DNA of 64,000 bases from Stenotrophomonas sp. 57. GTDB taxonomy: Bacteria; Pseudomonadota; Gammaproteobacteria; Xanthomonadales; Xanthomonadaceae. Location of the stretch: positions 1,114,001 to 1,178,000 of the forward strand of contig NZ_CP127407.1 of NCBI RefSeq assembly GCF_030291075.1, given 5' to 3'. Shown one piece after another: positions 42,660 through 51,541 of this stretch (the first letter of the stretch is position 1; each line of letters starts with the position of its first letter). Both the position numbers and the translations under genes were made by a program. The notes beneath the pieces are model-generated. The model was not told the DNA's origin, ran no database searches, and saw nothing but the letters and a program-made list of their open reading frames with translations.

Positions 42660-44852
42660 TTAGAATTTCCAGCGCAGGCTGGCCGACACGAAGCGCGGCT
42701 CGCCGAAGTTGTTGTAGTCCAGGTTGGCCCAGTAGGTCTTGTCCAGCGCGTTGCGCACGCTCAGCGTCGCGGTCCAGTTGTCGCTGATGCGGTAGTTGGC
42801 GTTGAACTGCACCAGCGAGTACGCCGGCTGGTTCACTGTGACCGTGCCGCCCAGCGGATACGCGATGTTGTAGCCCTGCACCTTGCTCTGCCACTGCACC
42901 CCGCCACCGATGCTCAGTCGTTCCAGCGCGCCGCGCAGCTGCAGCTGCGTGTTGAGCTGCAGCAGGTCCTTGGGCGGGTTGGCGTACAGCAGGTCGGTGG
43001 CGGCGCGGGTCACCTTGACGTGAGTGTAGCCGGCGTTGACCGTCCACCCCGGCAGGATCTCGCCATTGACGTCCATCTCCCAGCCGCGCGCCTTGGTGCC
43101 GTTGACGCCGATGTAGGCCGAGGTGCCATCGCTCAGCGAGCCTTCCGGTACGCCCATGTCACGCACTGCATAGTTGTCCTGCTTGGCTTCGAACACGGCG
43201 GCGTTGGCGGTCAGGCGGCCATCGAACCACTGCGTCTTGATGCCTGCCTCCAGGTTCGAACCCTGCACCGGCGCCAGCAGGTTCTCGTTGCGGTCCTTGT
43301 AGTTCTGCGGATTGAAGATCTCGGTGTAGCTGGCGTAGGCCGACACATTGGGGGTGATGTCGTAGACCAGGCCCACGTACGGGGTGACTTCATCGCTCAC
43401 CTTGTAGGCGCCGCTGGTGCCGGTATAGGCGCCTGCCGCGTTGTAGGAGCGGCTGAGGGTTTCCCAGCGGCTTAGCCGCGCGCCTGCAATCAGCGACAGC
43501 GGATCGGCCAGGCGCAGGCGGGTGGCCAGGTACACGCCACTCTGCGTGGTCTTGGCTACGCGGCGTGCGCCGGTACGACGGTAGGTCACTTCGGAGATGT
43601 CGCCGTTCCAGCTGTACACATTGGGGATGTAGTAGCAGCGTTCGCTGCCACAGCGCGCCCAGTCGGTCGGGTAGTTCAGCGCGAGGGTGTTCGTCGTGCC
43701 TTCCAGGTCCGACCACTGCGCGCCAACGGTGAGGTCGTGCTCGCGGCCGAACAGGTCGAAGCTGCCGGTCAGGTAGGCGTCGACGTTGCGGCGGGTGTCC
43801 TTGGAATCACCGGCGGCCGCGCGCAGGAAGATGCCCGAGCCGGTCACCGGGTCCGGGTTGCCGGTGCCGTACAGGCGCACGTTCTGCACGTTGCCACGGG
43901 TGTAGGCGGTGTTGATCTTCAGCAGCCAGTTGTCACCGAAGCGCTGTTCGAGGTTGGCGAACGCGGTGTTGCTCTCGCGCTTCCAGTAGCTCCACTTCGG
44001 CGACAGGTTGGTCGAACGCGGCAGGTGGGCGAAGTTGCCCTGGTTGTCGAAGAACGGCACGGTGCCCCAGGTCGAGCCGGTCGGGTTGTTGTCCTGGCTC
44101 TGGTAGCCGAGGGTGATCGTGGTGCTGTCGGTGACGTCGCCTTCCAGCACCGCCATGCCGGCCATCTTGTTCTCGTCGTAGCGATCGTAATACAGGCCAC
44201 GATCGGTATAGGCGGCGACCACGCGGCTGCGGAAACGGCCATCATCGGTCAGCGGCGCAGTCACGTCCGCCTCCATGCGCCGGTAGTCCCAGCTGCCGGC
44301 GCTGATCGCGAACGAGGCATCGAACTCCTTGCCCGGGCGCTTGCGCAGCAGGTTGACCGTGGCCGAGGGCACGCCGGCGCCACTGAGCAGGCCGTTGGCA
44401 CCGCGGATCACTTCGATGCGGTCATAGAAGGCGGTGTCGTACTCCTGGTTGGTCGAACCGCTGTAGGTCGGGATGCCGTCGACCTGGAAGTCAGTGATGG
44501 CGAAGCCGCGTGCGTAGTACAGCGGCCGCTGGGTGTCATAGAAGGACACGCTGACGCCGGTGACGTTGCGCATCACGTCGTTGATGCTGAACAGCGATTC
44601 GTCCTGCAGGCGCTTCAGGCTGATCGCCGTGGCCGACTGCGGGGTTTCCTGCAGCGTGATCGGCAGGCGGGTGGTGCTGGATGGCGGAGCGGACTGCTCG
44701 GCACGGACGCTGACCCGGTCCAGGGTCTTGGCATCGGCTGAGCCGTCGGCGGCAGCAAACGCGCTGGGCGCCGCCAGCAGGGACAGCGACGAAAGCAGGG
44801 CAGCCGGCAGCAGCGCGCGGCGGGGCAGGCGGTTACGCAGGGTCAAGGACAT
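42660..44852 (-). CDS. TonB-dependent siderophore receptor
   Basis: 730 residues from ATG 44852. Signal peptide (PRRALLPAALLSSLSLLAAP then SAFAAADGS). Plug domain about 50-190 (LDRVSVRAEQ, TPQSATAISLKRLQDESLFS, VMRNVTGVSVSFYD, ARGFAITDFQVDGIP, IEVIRGANGLLSGAGVPSAT). A 22-strand barrel ends in aromatic Phe (SLRWKF). The motif pattern matches the FoxA/FpvA/FhuE siderophore group. It takes ferric siderophores into the periplasm using TonB energy. A probable Fur box lies upstream and a strong terminator downstream. The ligand cannot be predicted. Confidence 0.95.
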   Translation of the reverse strand: MSLTLRNRLPRRALLPAALLSSLSLLAAPSAFAAADGSADAKTLDRVSVRAEQSAPPSSTTRLPITLQETPQSATAISLKRLQDESLFSINDVMRNVTGVSVSFYDTQRPLYYARGFAITDFQVDGIPTYSGSTNQEYDTAFYDRIEVIRGANGLLSGAGVPSATVNLLRKRPGKEFDASFAISAGSWDYRRMEADVTAPLTDDGRFRSRVVAAYTDRGLYYDRYDENKMAGMAVLEGDVTDSTTITLGYQSQDNNPTGSTWGTVPFFDNQGNFAHLPRSTNLSPKWSYWKRESNTAFANLEQRFGDNWLLKINTAYTRGNVQNVRLYGTGNPDPVTGSGIFLRAAAGDSKDTRRNVDAYLTGSFDLFGREHDLTVGAQWSDLEGTTNTLALNYPTDWARCGSERCYYIPNVYSWNGDISEVTYRRTGARRVAKTTQSGVYLATRLRLADPLSLIAGARLSRWETLSRSYNAAGAYTGTSGAYKVSDEVTPYVGLVYDITPNVSAYASYTEIFNPQNYKDRNENLLAPVQGSNLEAGIKTQWFDGRLTANAAVFEAKQDNYAVRDMGVPEGSLSDGTSAYIGVNGTKARGWEMDVNGEILPGWTVNAGYTHVKVTRAATDLLYANPPKDLLQLNTQLQLRGALERLSIGGGVQWQSKVQGYNIAYPLGGTVTVNQPAYSLVQFNANYRISDNWTATLSVRNALDKTYWANLDYNNFGEPRFVSASLRWKF

Positions 44853-44967
44853 GGTGGGCTCGAGGCTTGGAAGCGGGGAAGGGTGGCGACAGTCGTCCAG
44901 TACCCGGGGCGGCGGCTTCGGGCACATCAGGTCCATCTGGGAGGGCGCGGTCACTGCGCAGGGCGCA

Positions 44968-44986
44968 AATGTAAATAATTCTTAAC
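44968..44986 (-). promoter_or_regulatory. Probable Fur box of the receptor gene
   Basis: Read leftward, GTTAAGAATTATTTACATT matches the 19-bp Fur consensus at most positions, including the core AAGAATTATT and the CATT end. It lies about 115 bases before the receptor ATG in an AT-rich patch, as expected for iron control. Confidence 0.6.
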
Positions 44987-45042
44987 AACATTACAATTCG
45001 TATCGATGCGCAGGGGCGTCCTGGCACCGGGCACGGCCGTCC

Positions 45043-45102
45043 GTAGAGCCGAGCCCATGCTCGGCTGCTTCTGGCTGGAGCCGAGCATGGGCTCGGCTCT
45101 AC
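45043..45102. repeat. SMAG palindromic repeat, inverted pair
   Basis: GTAGAGCCGAGCCCATGCTC and the reverse copy ending GGCTCGGCTCTAC separated by a short spacer, between the receptor promoter and the mqo terminator. Confidence 0.95.
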
Positions 45103-45118
45103 ACCAGGGAGCCCCTCC

Positions 45119-45152
45119 CAAAAAACGAACGGCCACCCGAAGGTGGCCGTCC
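45119..45152 (-). terminator. Terminator of mqo
   Basis: Leftward stem GGCCACC-TTCG-GGTGGCC with tetraloop, then GTTCG and six T, beginning 27 bases after the mqo stop. Confidence 0.92.
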
Positions 45153-45178
45153 GTCTGCATCGAAAGGAAATGGCGGGC

Positions 45179-46867
45179 TTAAAGCGCCTGCAGTTCCTCG
45201 TTGGCGTTTCGCTTTTCCTTGGCCGGCGCCGGAACCGCGGTCGGCGCAGGCGCTGCCGCATTGGCATCCACCGGCACTTCCAGGTAGGGCAGGTGCAGGG
45301 TCTGGCTGGTCAGCGTGCGGATCTCGTTGGTCAGCGCGGCGCTGTCGTTGAGCTTGCGCCCGTACGACGGCACGATCTCGCGCAGGCGCGCTTCCCAACC
45401 GGCCTTCATCTGGTCCGGGAAGGCCTTGGCCATCAGGTCCAGCATGATCGGCGGCGAAGTCGACGCGCCCGGCGAGGCGCCCAGCAGCGCGGCGATGGTG
45501 TGGTCCTTGTCGGTCACGATCTCGGTACCGAACTGCAGCACCGGGCCCTTCAGCGGGTCGCGCTTGATGATCTGCACGCGCTGGCCGGCGGTGATCAGCT
45601 TCCAGTCGCCCGGCTTGGCGTTGGGGAAGTACTTCACCAGCTCGGCCTGGCGATCGGCGTCGTTCAGGCGTGCCTGGGCCATCAGGTACTGCACCAGGTC
45701 CAGGTTGTCCTTGCCCACTTCCAGCATCGGGCCGACGTTGTTGTGGTTCACCGACGAATACAGGTCCCACCACGAGCCGTGCTTCAGGAACTTGGTGCTG
45801 TACAGCGCGAACGGGCCAAACAGCACCACCGGCTTGCCGTCCAGCTTGCGCGCATCCAGGTGCGGCACCGACATCGGCGGCGAACCGGTTTCGGCCATGC
45901 CGTAGGCCTTCACGCCGTGGCGCGAGGTCACGTCCTGGCCCTGGAAGGCCAGGAACTGGCCGCCCACCGGGAAGCCGGCGTAATCCTTCGATTCGGGAAT
46001 GCCGGACATCTGCAGCAGCTTCAGCGCGGCGCCACCGGCACCGATGAAGACGAAGCGGGCATGGGTGGTGGTTTCGGCGTTGGCCTTCAGGTCCTTCACC
46101 GTCACGTTCCAGCTCTTGTCGGCGTTCTGCCGCAGCGCGCTCACTTCATGGTTCAGGTGCAGCGTGAAGTTCGGGCTGCGCTGCAGGCCGGCGGTCAGCT
46201 GGCGGGTGATCACGCCGAAGTTGACGTCGGTGCCCAGCGGCATCCAGGTGGCGGCCACCTTCTGCTTCGGGTCGCGGCCTTCCATCAGCAGCGGGGCCCA
46301 CTGCTTGATCTGCGCCGGATCTTCCGAGTACTGCATGCCGTAGAACAGCGGGTTCTTCACCAGCGCCTGCTGGCGCTTGTGCAGGTAGGCGATGTTGTCA
46401 TCGCCCCAGACGAAGCTCATGTGCGGGGTCGGGTTGATGAAGTCGCTGGGCTGGCTCAGCCGCCCTTCCTTGACCTGGTGCGACCAGAACTGGCGCGAGA
46501 CCTCGAACGATTCGGCGATGCCGACCGCGCGCTTGGTCTCGATGCTGCCGTCGGGCAGTTCCGGGGTGTAGTTCAGTTCGGCGAAGGCCGAGTGGCCGGT
46601 GCCGGCGTTGTTCCAGCCATCGGAGCTTTCGCCGGCGACGGTGTCGAGGCGTTCGTAGACCTGGATGTTCCAGTCCGGCTGCAGTTCCTGCAGGTAGGTG
46701 GCCAGGGTGATGCTCATGATGCCGGCGCCGACCAGCACAACGTCGACGGGCTTGTCATTGCTGGCGGCGGGCACCGAGCGCTGGGTCAGCGGCCAGTACA
46801 GGAACAGCGCGGCGGCCAGCAACAGCAGCACGAGCAGGGCGAGAAGAGCCTTGCCAAATTTCTTCAT
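45179..46867 (-). CDS. mqo: Malate:quinone oxidoreductase
   Basis: 562 residues from ATG 46867. N-terminal hydrophobic anchor (about 4-25, [20 protein letters not shown]), then the FAD site [20 protein letters not shown] and family motifs [60 protein letters not shown] and [20 protein letters not shown]. It oxidises malate to oxaloacetate in the TCA cycle and passes electrons to quinone at the inner membrane. An Ala/Pro-rich C-terminal tail (about 530-562) extends beyond the catalytic domain. Single gene with its own terminator. Confidence 0.96.
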   Translation of the reverse strand: MKKFGKALLALLVLLLLAAALFLYWPLTQRSVPAASNDKPVDVVLVGAGIMSITLATYLQELQPDWNIQVYERLDTVAGESSDGWNNAGTGHSAFAELNYTPELPDGSIETKRAVGIAESFEVSRQFWSHQVKEGRLSQPSDFINPTPHMSFVWGDDNIAYLHKRQQALVKNPLFYGMQYSEDPAQIKQWAPLLMEGRDPKQKVAATWMPLGTDVNFGVITRQLTAGLQRSPNFTLHLNHEVSALRQNADKSWNVTVKDLKANAETTTHARFVFIGAGGAALKLLQMSGIPESKDYAGFPVGGQFLAFQGQDVTSRHGVKAYGMAETGSPPMSVPHLDARKLDGKPVVLFGPFALYSTKFLKHGSWWDLYSSVNHNNVGPMLEVGKDNLDLVQYLMAQARLNDADRQAELVKYFPNAKPGDWKLITAGQRVQIIKRDPLKGPVLQFGTEIVTDKDHTIAALLGASPGASTSPPIMLDLMAKAFPDQMKAGWEARLREIVPSYGRKLNDSAALTNEIRTLTSQTLHLPYLEVPVDANAAAPAPTAVPAPAKEKRNANEELQAL

Positions 46868-47032
46868 GGGGGCGGGATCGTTGGCGGAGGGGAGGAGTCC
46901 AGGATGCGCAGGGAGCAGGGAAAGGGCGTGAAGAAACAACGCCTTGCAGCATCCAGCTGCGATTCTAACCGGATCCGGTCCGTTTTTGATGCAACGCAGC
47001 ATCCGGCACTTCGCGCCATCCTTACCCGGTAG

Positions 47033-47051
47033 CGCCGGGCGATGCCTGGCG
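47033..47051. repeat. SMAG-like hairpin CGCCGGGC-GAT-GCCTGGCG
   Basis: Near-perfect 8-bp stem preceded by GTAG (47029-47032), placed between mqo and the GNAT gene. Confidence 0.55.
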
Positions 47052-47061
47052 GCGCCGTCAA

Positions 47062-47508
47062 TCAAACCAACTCAAGAATCTCGTCACCGGCCTCGTCGAC
47101 CTCCCCGGTCGGGCGCCAGCCCAGGCGCCGGTAGAAGCCGTGCGAGCGCGAGCGCGGGTCGGCCGAGCAGGCCAGGAACAGCCGCGGGTGGCCGGCATCG
47201 CGGGTCAGGCTGACCACCTCCTGCAGCAGCTGGCGGCCGATGCCGCGGCCTTCATATTCAGGCAGCAGGGCCAGCACCAGTACTTCGCCACTGTCGCGAT
47301 CGGCGAAACAGTAGCCGGCCATGCGCTCGCCGTCCCAGGCGATGCGGCCGATGAAGTCGCCTGCCGAGATGGCTTCGGCCCATGTCTGCGCGGTGATGCC
47401 CAGCTCCGCCAGTTGCGCGGCGCTGAAGGCGTTCTCGCGGGTGCGCCCACGCAGGTCGATGCAGGCGGCAGCGTCTTCGGGGCGCGCATCGCGGACGAAT
47501 ACGGGCAT
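47062..47508 (-). CDS. GNAT acetyltransferase
   Basis: 148 residues from ATG 47508. [20 protein letters not shown] opens the fold. The acetyl-CoA motif is [20 protein letters not shown] (Q/E-x-x-G-x-G/I), followed by [20 protein letters not shown], a typical late GNAT element. Substrate unknown. A longer frame (ATG 47556) lacks conserved sequence before this start. Confidence 0.85.
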   Translation of the reverse strand: MPVFVRDARPEDAAACIDLRGRTRENAFSAAQLAELGITAQTWAEAISAGDFIGRIAWDGERMAGYCFADRDSGEVLVLALLPEYEGRGIGRQLLQEVVSLTRDAGHPRLFLACSADPRSRSHGFYRRLGWRPTGEVDEAGDEILELV

Positions 47509-47593
47509 GCAGGGCTTCCTTGCAGTGATCGGCCGGCCAGTATCCGCATCACGCATGGACCCGGTGTGTAGGGCGCATGGAGATTGGATGGAG

Positions 47594-47681
47594 AAAAAGG
47601 AGACGGAGGCGATTAAGTCGTTTAAGGCCCAAACGTCATGCAGGGCAAAGATGACGTGATCCCCTCAGTCCGCTTTTTTTT
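47594..47681 (-). repeat. Long imperfect inverted repeat doubling as argP terminator
   Basis: Left arm AAAAAGGAGACGGAGGCGAT... (47594-47620) pairs imperfectly with the right arm ...GATCCCCTCAGTCCGCTTTT (47653-47681), about 20 of 26 positions matching. It has AT-rich ends in both directions and overlaps the first base of the argP stop codon. A 23-codon frame (47588-47659) runs through it but has no coding character. It probably stops argP transcription. Confidence 0.55.
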
Positions 47682-48586
47682 CAGCGCTTGCGCCGGATCA
47701 GCGCGGAGGACGCGTCCAGCACCGCGCGGGTCAGCAGCGCCATGGTCTGCACGTCGCCCTTCCAGTGCTGCCAGTACAGCGGTACGTCTTCCCAGGCGCG
47801 CTGGCGCACGTAGACCAGGCGGCCGGCGTCCAGGTGCCGCTTCACCAGCGGCAGGGGGTTCATGGTCCAGCCCATGCCGCCCAAGTTGGCCTGCACGAAA
47901 GCGCGGGTGGACGGGATCCACCAGGTCGGCGCGGTGCTGGGCAGGTCGTCGCCGGCCATGCGCCGGGCAAAGCGCGACTGCATGTCGTCCTTGCGGTTGA
48001 ACACCAGCACCGGGGCCTGCGCCAGCGCCTGCGCGGTCACGCCCTTGGCGAAATGGCGCTCGCGGAACTCAGGGGTGCAGGTCGCCGCATAGCGGATGCT
48101 GCCCAGCGCGTGGATCTGGCAACCCTGCACCGGCTCGTCCAGTGTGGTCACTGCACCGAGCACCGTGCCCTGGCGCAGCAGTTCGACGGTGTGGTCCTGG
48201 TCCTCTACGCGCAGGTCCAGCGTGGTGCCGGTGGTCTGTGCGAACTGATAGGCCGCCTGCGGGAACCAGGTCTCCAGGCTGTCGTGGTTCACCGCCGCCG
48301 GGATGCTGGCCTGTGGCAGATCCTCGTCCGCCAGGCCCATCCGGTGCAATGCATCGTGTTCGAGCAGGGCGGTCTGCTCGGCCAGCTGCACCAGCAGCTG
48401 ACCCTCGGCAGTGGCGGTGGCCGGGGTGCCACGCTTGACCAGCAGGCGGCCGATCCGGTCTTCCAGCGCTTTGACCCGCTGCGAGATGGCGGACGGGGTG
48501 ACATTCAGCGACTGCGCGGCGCGGTCGAAGCTGCCTTCGCGGATCACCGCGGCCAGGGCACGCAGCTGGGCATGATCGATACGCAT
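47681..48586 (-). CDS. argP: LysR-family regulator ArgP
   Basis: 301 residues. Winged helix-turn-helix with IDHAQLRALAAVIREGSFDR and AAQSLNVTPSAISQRVKALE, then the effector domain (LDLRVEDQDHTVELLRQGTV, VLGAVTTLDEPVQGCQIHAL, VLVFNRKDDMQSRFARRMAG). ArgP senses arginine and lysine and activates the exporter gene argO, which lies divergently 137 bases away. This adjacency strongly supports the name. Its terminator repeat overlaps the stop. Confidence 0.93.
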   Translation of the reverse strand: MRIDHAQLRALAAVIREGSFDRAAQSLNVTPSAISQRVKALEDRIGRLLVKRGTPATATAEGQLLVQLAEQTALLEHDALHRMGLADEDLPQASIPAAVNHDSLETWFPQAAYQFAQTTGTTLDLRVEDQDHTVELLRQGTVLGAVTTLDEPVQGCQIHALGSIRYAATCTPEFRERHFAKGVTAQALAQAPVLVFNRKDDMQSRFARRMAGDDLPSTAPTWWIPSTRAFVQANLGGMGWTMNPLPLVKRHLDAGRLVYVRQRAWEDVPLYWQHWKGDVQTMALLTRAVLDASSALIRRKR

Positions 48587-48723
48587 CGAATTAAGCTCCG
48601 CTAATGTTGGTTTAGGAAGTTTAGCTCGTCTTTCTCATGTTGCGGCGCGACAATGGCGCTCGTTCCGGTGCTGTCCGCCTTCGCGAGGCACCGTCCCCGA
48701 AGCAAGCAAAGGCAGTGAATCCC
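48587..48723. promoter_or_regulatory. argP-argO divergent control region
   Basis: 137 bases between divergent genes, AT-richer near argP (ATTAAGCTCCGCTAATGTTG, 48590-48609, with TTA and TAA ends that suit a LysR-type site). Promoters for both genes must lie here; exact elements not defined. Confidence 0.45.
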
Positions 48724-49359
48724 ATGTTCTCGGTCATCTCCGCCAGCACCGGCCTCGGTGCCTGGTTCTCTGGTGCAGCCACCGGCATCGGCCTGTTCGC
48801 CGTGGTCGGCGCCCAGAGCGCCTTCATCCTGCGCCAGGGCATCCTGCGCAAGCACATCGTGCCGGTGGTCGCCACCTGTGCGGCCATCGATGCGATCTTC
48901 ATCTTTGCCAGTGTGGCCGGCCTGCGCACGCTCACTTCGGCGCTGCCGTGGCTGACCACCGCCGTGCTGTGGACCGGCGTGGCGTTCCTGGCGTGGTACG
49001 CGATGAAGTCGGCGCGCCGTGCGATCGCCGGTGGGGGCGGCATGGGCGAGGCCGACAGCGACGACGGCAGCCGCCGCGCGGTGCTGATGGCCGCGGTCGG
49101 TTTCTCGCTGATCAACCCGCACTTCTGGCTGGACATGATGGTGATCGGTTCGATTGCCGAGAACTTCGGCAACGCCCGCATGGCCTTCGCCGCCGGCGTG
49201 GTCACCGCCAGCTGCCTGTGGCTGACCGCGCAGGGCCTGGGCGCGCGCCTGCTGGCGCCGCTGTTCACCAAGCCCAGCACCTGGCGCGTGCTCGACGGCA
49301 CCATCGCGGTGATCCTCAGCATCCTGGCCCTCACGTTGGCGGTGCGCGGGGTCCATTGA
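48724..49359 (+). CDS. argO: LysE/ArgO-type L-lysine/L-arginine exporter
   Basis: 211 residues from ATG 48724. Six membrane segments, with GAQSAFILRQGILRKHIVPV (family motif near the start) and SLINPHFWLDMMVIGSIAEN (conserved INPH in the fourth helix). It exports excess basic amino acids when ArgP is charged with them. The hydrophilic loop (about 100-118, AGGGGMGEADSDDGSRR) is the usual cytoplasmic link. A strong terminator follows. Confidence 0.93.
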   Translation: MFSVISASTGLGAWFSGAATGIGLFAVVGAQSAFILRQGILRKHIVPVVATCAAIDAIFIFASVAGLRTLTSALPWLTTAVLWTGVAFLAWYAMKSARRAIAGGGGMGEADSDDGSRRAVLMAAVGFSLINPHFWLDMMVIGSIAENFGNARMAFAAGVVTASCLWLTAQGLGARLLAPLFTKPSTWRVLDGTIAVILSILALTLAVRGVH

Positions 49360-49412
49360 CCCGGCGCACGCCCCCCGAACCCACGTCCTGACTCTCTCTC
49401 CAAGGTAGTGGT

Positions 49413-49446
49413 AACGACGGCACCGGCAACGGTGCCGTCGTTTTTT
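49413..49446 (+). terminator. Terminator of argO
   Basis: 12-bp stem AACGACGGCACC / GGTGCCGTCGTT with six-base loop and a T run. Confidence 0.95.
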
Positions 49447-49525
49447 GTGCGCCACTGGCGGGCGGGGCACTGGCCTGCCTAGAATCGGCCAGCCGGGACA
49501 AGGGGTCCAGGCAGGGGAGAGATGG

Positions 49526-51487
49526 ATGCACAAGCGCTGGCTGGCCGCCCTCATCGTGGCGGTACTATGGTGTGGAACCGCTGCTGCGGTCGATCTGGGC
49601 GCCTACGTGCGGGCGGACAAGTTCGGCGATGTCCTGCTGTCCCCCGGGGGCGAATACTTGGCGGCAACCGTGCCCGGCGACGGATTCACCGCCGTGATCA
49701 TCCTGCGCACGGACGACAACACGCCGGTGGGCAACCTGCGGCCGCCACTCAATTCGCATGTCTTCGACATGCACTGGGTCAACAACGATCAGGTGATGTT
49801 CGGGTTGGCGCAGAAGTTCGGCACCCGCGATGCGCCCTGGGCCACCGGCGAGCTGCTCACCCTTGATGCGCGCACCGGGCGACCGGAACTACTGGTGGGC
49901 TACCGCGATCTTGGCCTGCGCGTGCGGCCCAAGTACCGGACGTCGGCTGCGGCCTTCCTCAGTGACGCCTTGCCGGGCGACGATGCCCATGTGGTCATCG
50001 CGGTGGGTGGATCGCGGCTGGACGCCAATGGCTATGCGGCCCAGCTTGAACTGGCAAGCGGCAAGCAGCGCCTGCTGGCCCGCGCGCCGATGCCCGGTGC
50101 CTCCTATGTGGTGGATGCCCGAGGCGACGTGCGTTTCGTCCAGGGCGTCGGTACCGATAACGTCCGACGGCTCTACCACCGCAACGGTGGCGACTGGGTG
50201 CTGGTCAATGATGAGAAACGCAGTGGTCGCGGCGAGGCGGCGCTGGGCTTTTCCGCCGACGGTCAGCTGGCCTACCTGCTCAGTGAGCAGCCGAGCGGCC
50301 CCGATGCCATCGTCAGCTGGAACCCGGCGACGCAGGAGCGCAAGGTCGTGCTGCGCGACGAGGTCGTCGATCCGGCGCGACTGATCCACCGCCCGGGCAG
50401 CACTGTGCCGGTCGGCGCGGTGTTCCTGGGAAACACACCGCATACCCGGTTCTTCGACGAGAGCTCCGAGGAGGCGCGGTTGTACCGCAGCCTGGAAGCG
50501 GCCTTCCCCGGGCGTGCAGTGTTCATCACCTCCAGTACCCGCGACGGTCGCCGCCTGCTGGTGGAAACCGGATCCGGTTCCAATCCGGGCGAGTTCTATC
50601 TCTACGACCGTGACCGCAACCAAGCGCGCTTCCTGTTGGCCCGCAGCGAGTGGTTTGACCCGGAGACCACCGCTTCGGTGCGGCCGGTCCTGCTGAAGGC
50701 GCGCGACGGAATGGACCTCCATGGGTTCCTGACCGTGCCCCATGGCAGTTCCGGCCGTGACCTGCCGATGGTGGTGGTGCCGCATGGCGGGCCGATCGGA
50801 ATATTCGACGACGGTCGTTTCGATCGCGAGAACCAGTTGCTGGCCGCTGCCGGATACGCCGTGCTGCAGATCAATTTCCGTGGCTCGGGCAACTACGGCC
50901 GTGCCCACAGCCGGGCCGCACTGAAGCAATGGGGCGGCACGATGCAGGACGACGTGACTGACGCCACACGCTGGGCGATCAGCGAAGGCATCGCCGATGC
51001 CCGGCGCATCTGCATCTACGGTGCCAGCTACGGTGCCTACTCGGCGATGATGGGCGCTGCCCGCGAGCCAGGGTTGTACCAGTGCGCGGCCGGCTATGTG
51101 GGCGTCTACGACCTGCCGCTGATGTTTACCAGCGGCGACGCCAAAGGCAGCGATTCGACAACGGGCTATCTGCGCGAGTGGCTGGGTGATCCGGCAACGC
51201 TGGGTGCGCTCTCGCCGGTGAACCTGGCGGATCGGATCAAGGTGCCGGTGTTCCTGGCGGCAGGCGGTGAAGACAAGCGCGCCCCGATCCAGCATACCGA
51301 GCGCATGGAAGCGGCCCTCAAGCGTGCCGGCACGCCGGTGGAAAGCCTCTACTACCGGACCGAGGGCCACGGCTTCTACACCGAGGCCCATCGCAGCGAG
51401 TACTACGGCAGGCTGCTGGCCTTCCTGTCGCGCAGCCTCGGCGGCAAGACCGCCACGGCACCGGACAGCAAGGGCAAGGCGCCGTAA
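49526..51487 (+). CDS. Exported S9-family prolyl oligopeptidase-like peptidase
   Basis: 653 residues from ATG 49526, with AGGGGAGAG upstream. Signal peptide WLAALIVAVLWCGTAAAVDL. A beta-propeller-like region (about 30-395) precedes the C-terminal alpha/beta hydrolase domain (about 400-640) with the serine elbow GASYGAYSAM (Ser501), the Asp region FLAAGGEDKRAPIQH and the His in YRTEGHGFYTEAHR. It should cut short peptides, often after proline or at the N-terminus, in the periplasm. The peptide transporter gene that follows is convergent. Confidence 0.9.
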   Translation: MHKRWLAALIVAVLWCGTAAAVDLGAYVRADKFGDVLLSPGGEYLAATVPGDGFTAVIILRTDDNTPVGNLRPPLNSHVFDMHWVNNDQVMFGLAQKFGTRDAPWATGELLTLDARTGRPELLVGYRDLGLRVRPKYRTSAAAFLSDALPGDDAHVVIAVGGSRLDANGYAAQLELASGKQRLLARAPMPGASYVVDARGDVRFVQGVGTDNVRRLYHRNGGDWVLVNDEKRSGRGEAALGFSADGQLAYLLSEQPSGPDAIVSWNPATQERKVVLRDEVVDPARLIHRPGSTVPVGAVFLGNTPHTRFFDESSEEARLYRSLEAAFPGRAVFITSSTRDGRRLLVETGSGSNPGEFYLYDRDRNQARFLLARSEWFDPETTASVRPVLLKARDGMDLHGFLTVPHGSSGRDLPMVVVPHGGPIGIFDDGRFDRENQLLAAAGYAVLQINFRGSGNYGRAHSRAALKQWGGTMQDDVTDATRWAISEGIADARRICIYGASYGAYSAMMGAAREPGLYQCAAGYVGVYDLPLMFTSGDAKGSDSTTGYLREWLGDPATLGALSPVNLADRIKVPVFLAAGGEDKRAPIQHTERMEAALKRAGTPVESLYYRTEGHGFYTEAHRSEYYGRLLAFLSRSLGGKTATAPDSKGKAP

Positions 51488-51541
51488 CGCAAAGGGCGGC
51501 CGATGACTCATCCGCCGCCCCGGTTCCTGCCTGCGCTGGGC

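Noticed and set aside
47588-47659. 23-codon frame MEKKETEAIKSFKAQTSCRA...
   Set aside because: It lies wholly inside the long imperfect inverted repeat, so its frame is most likely accidental.
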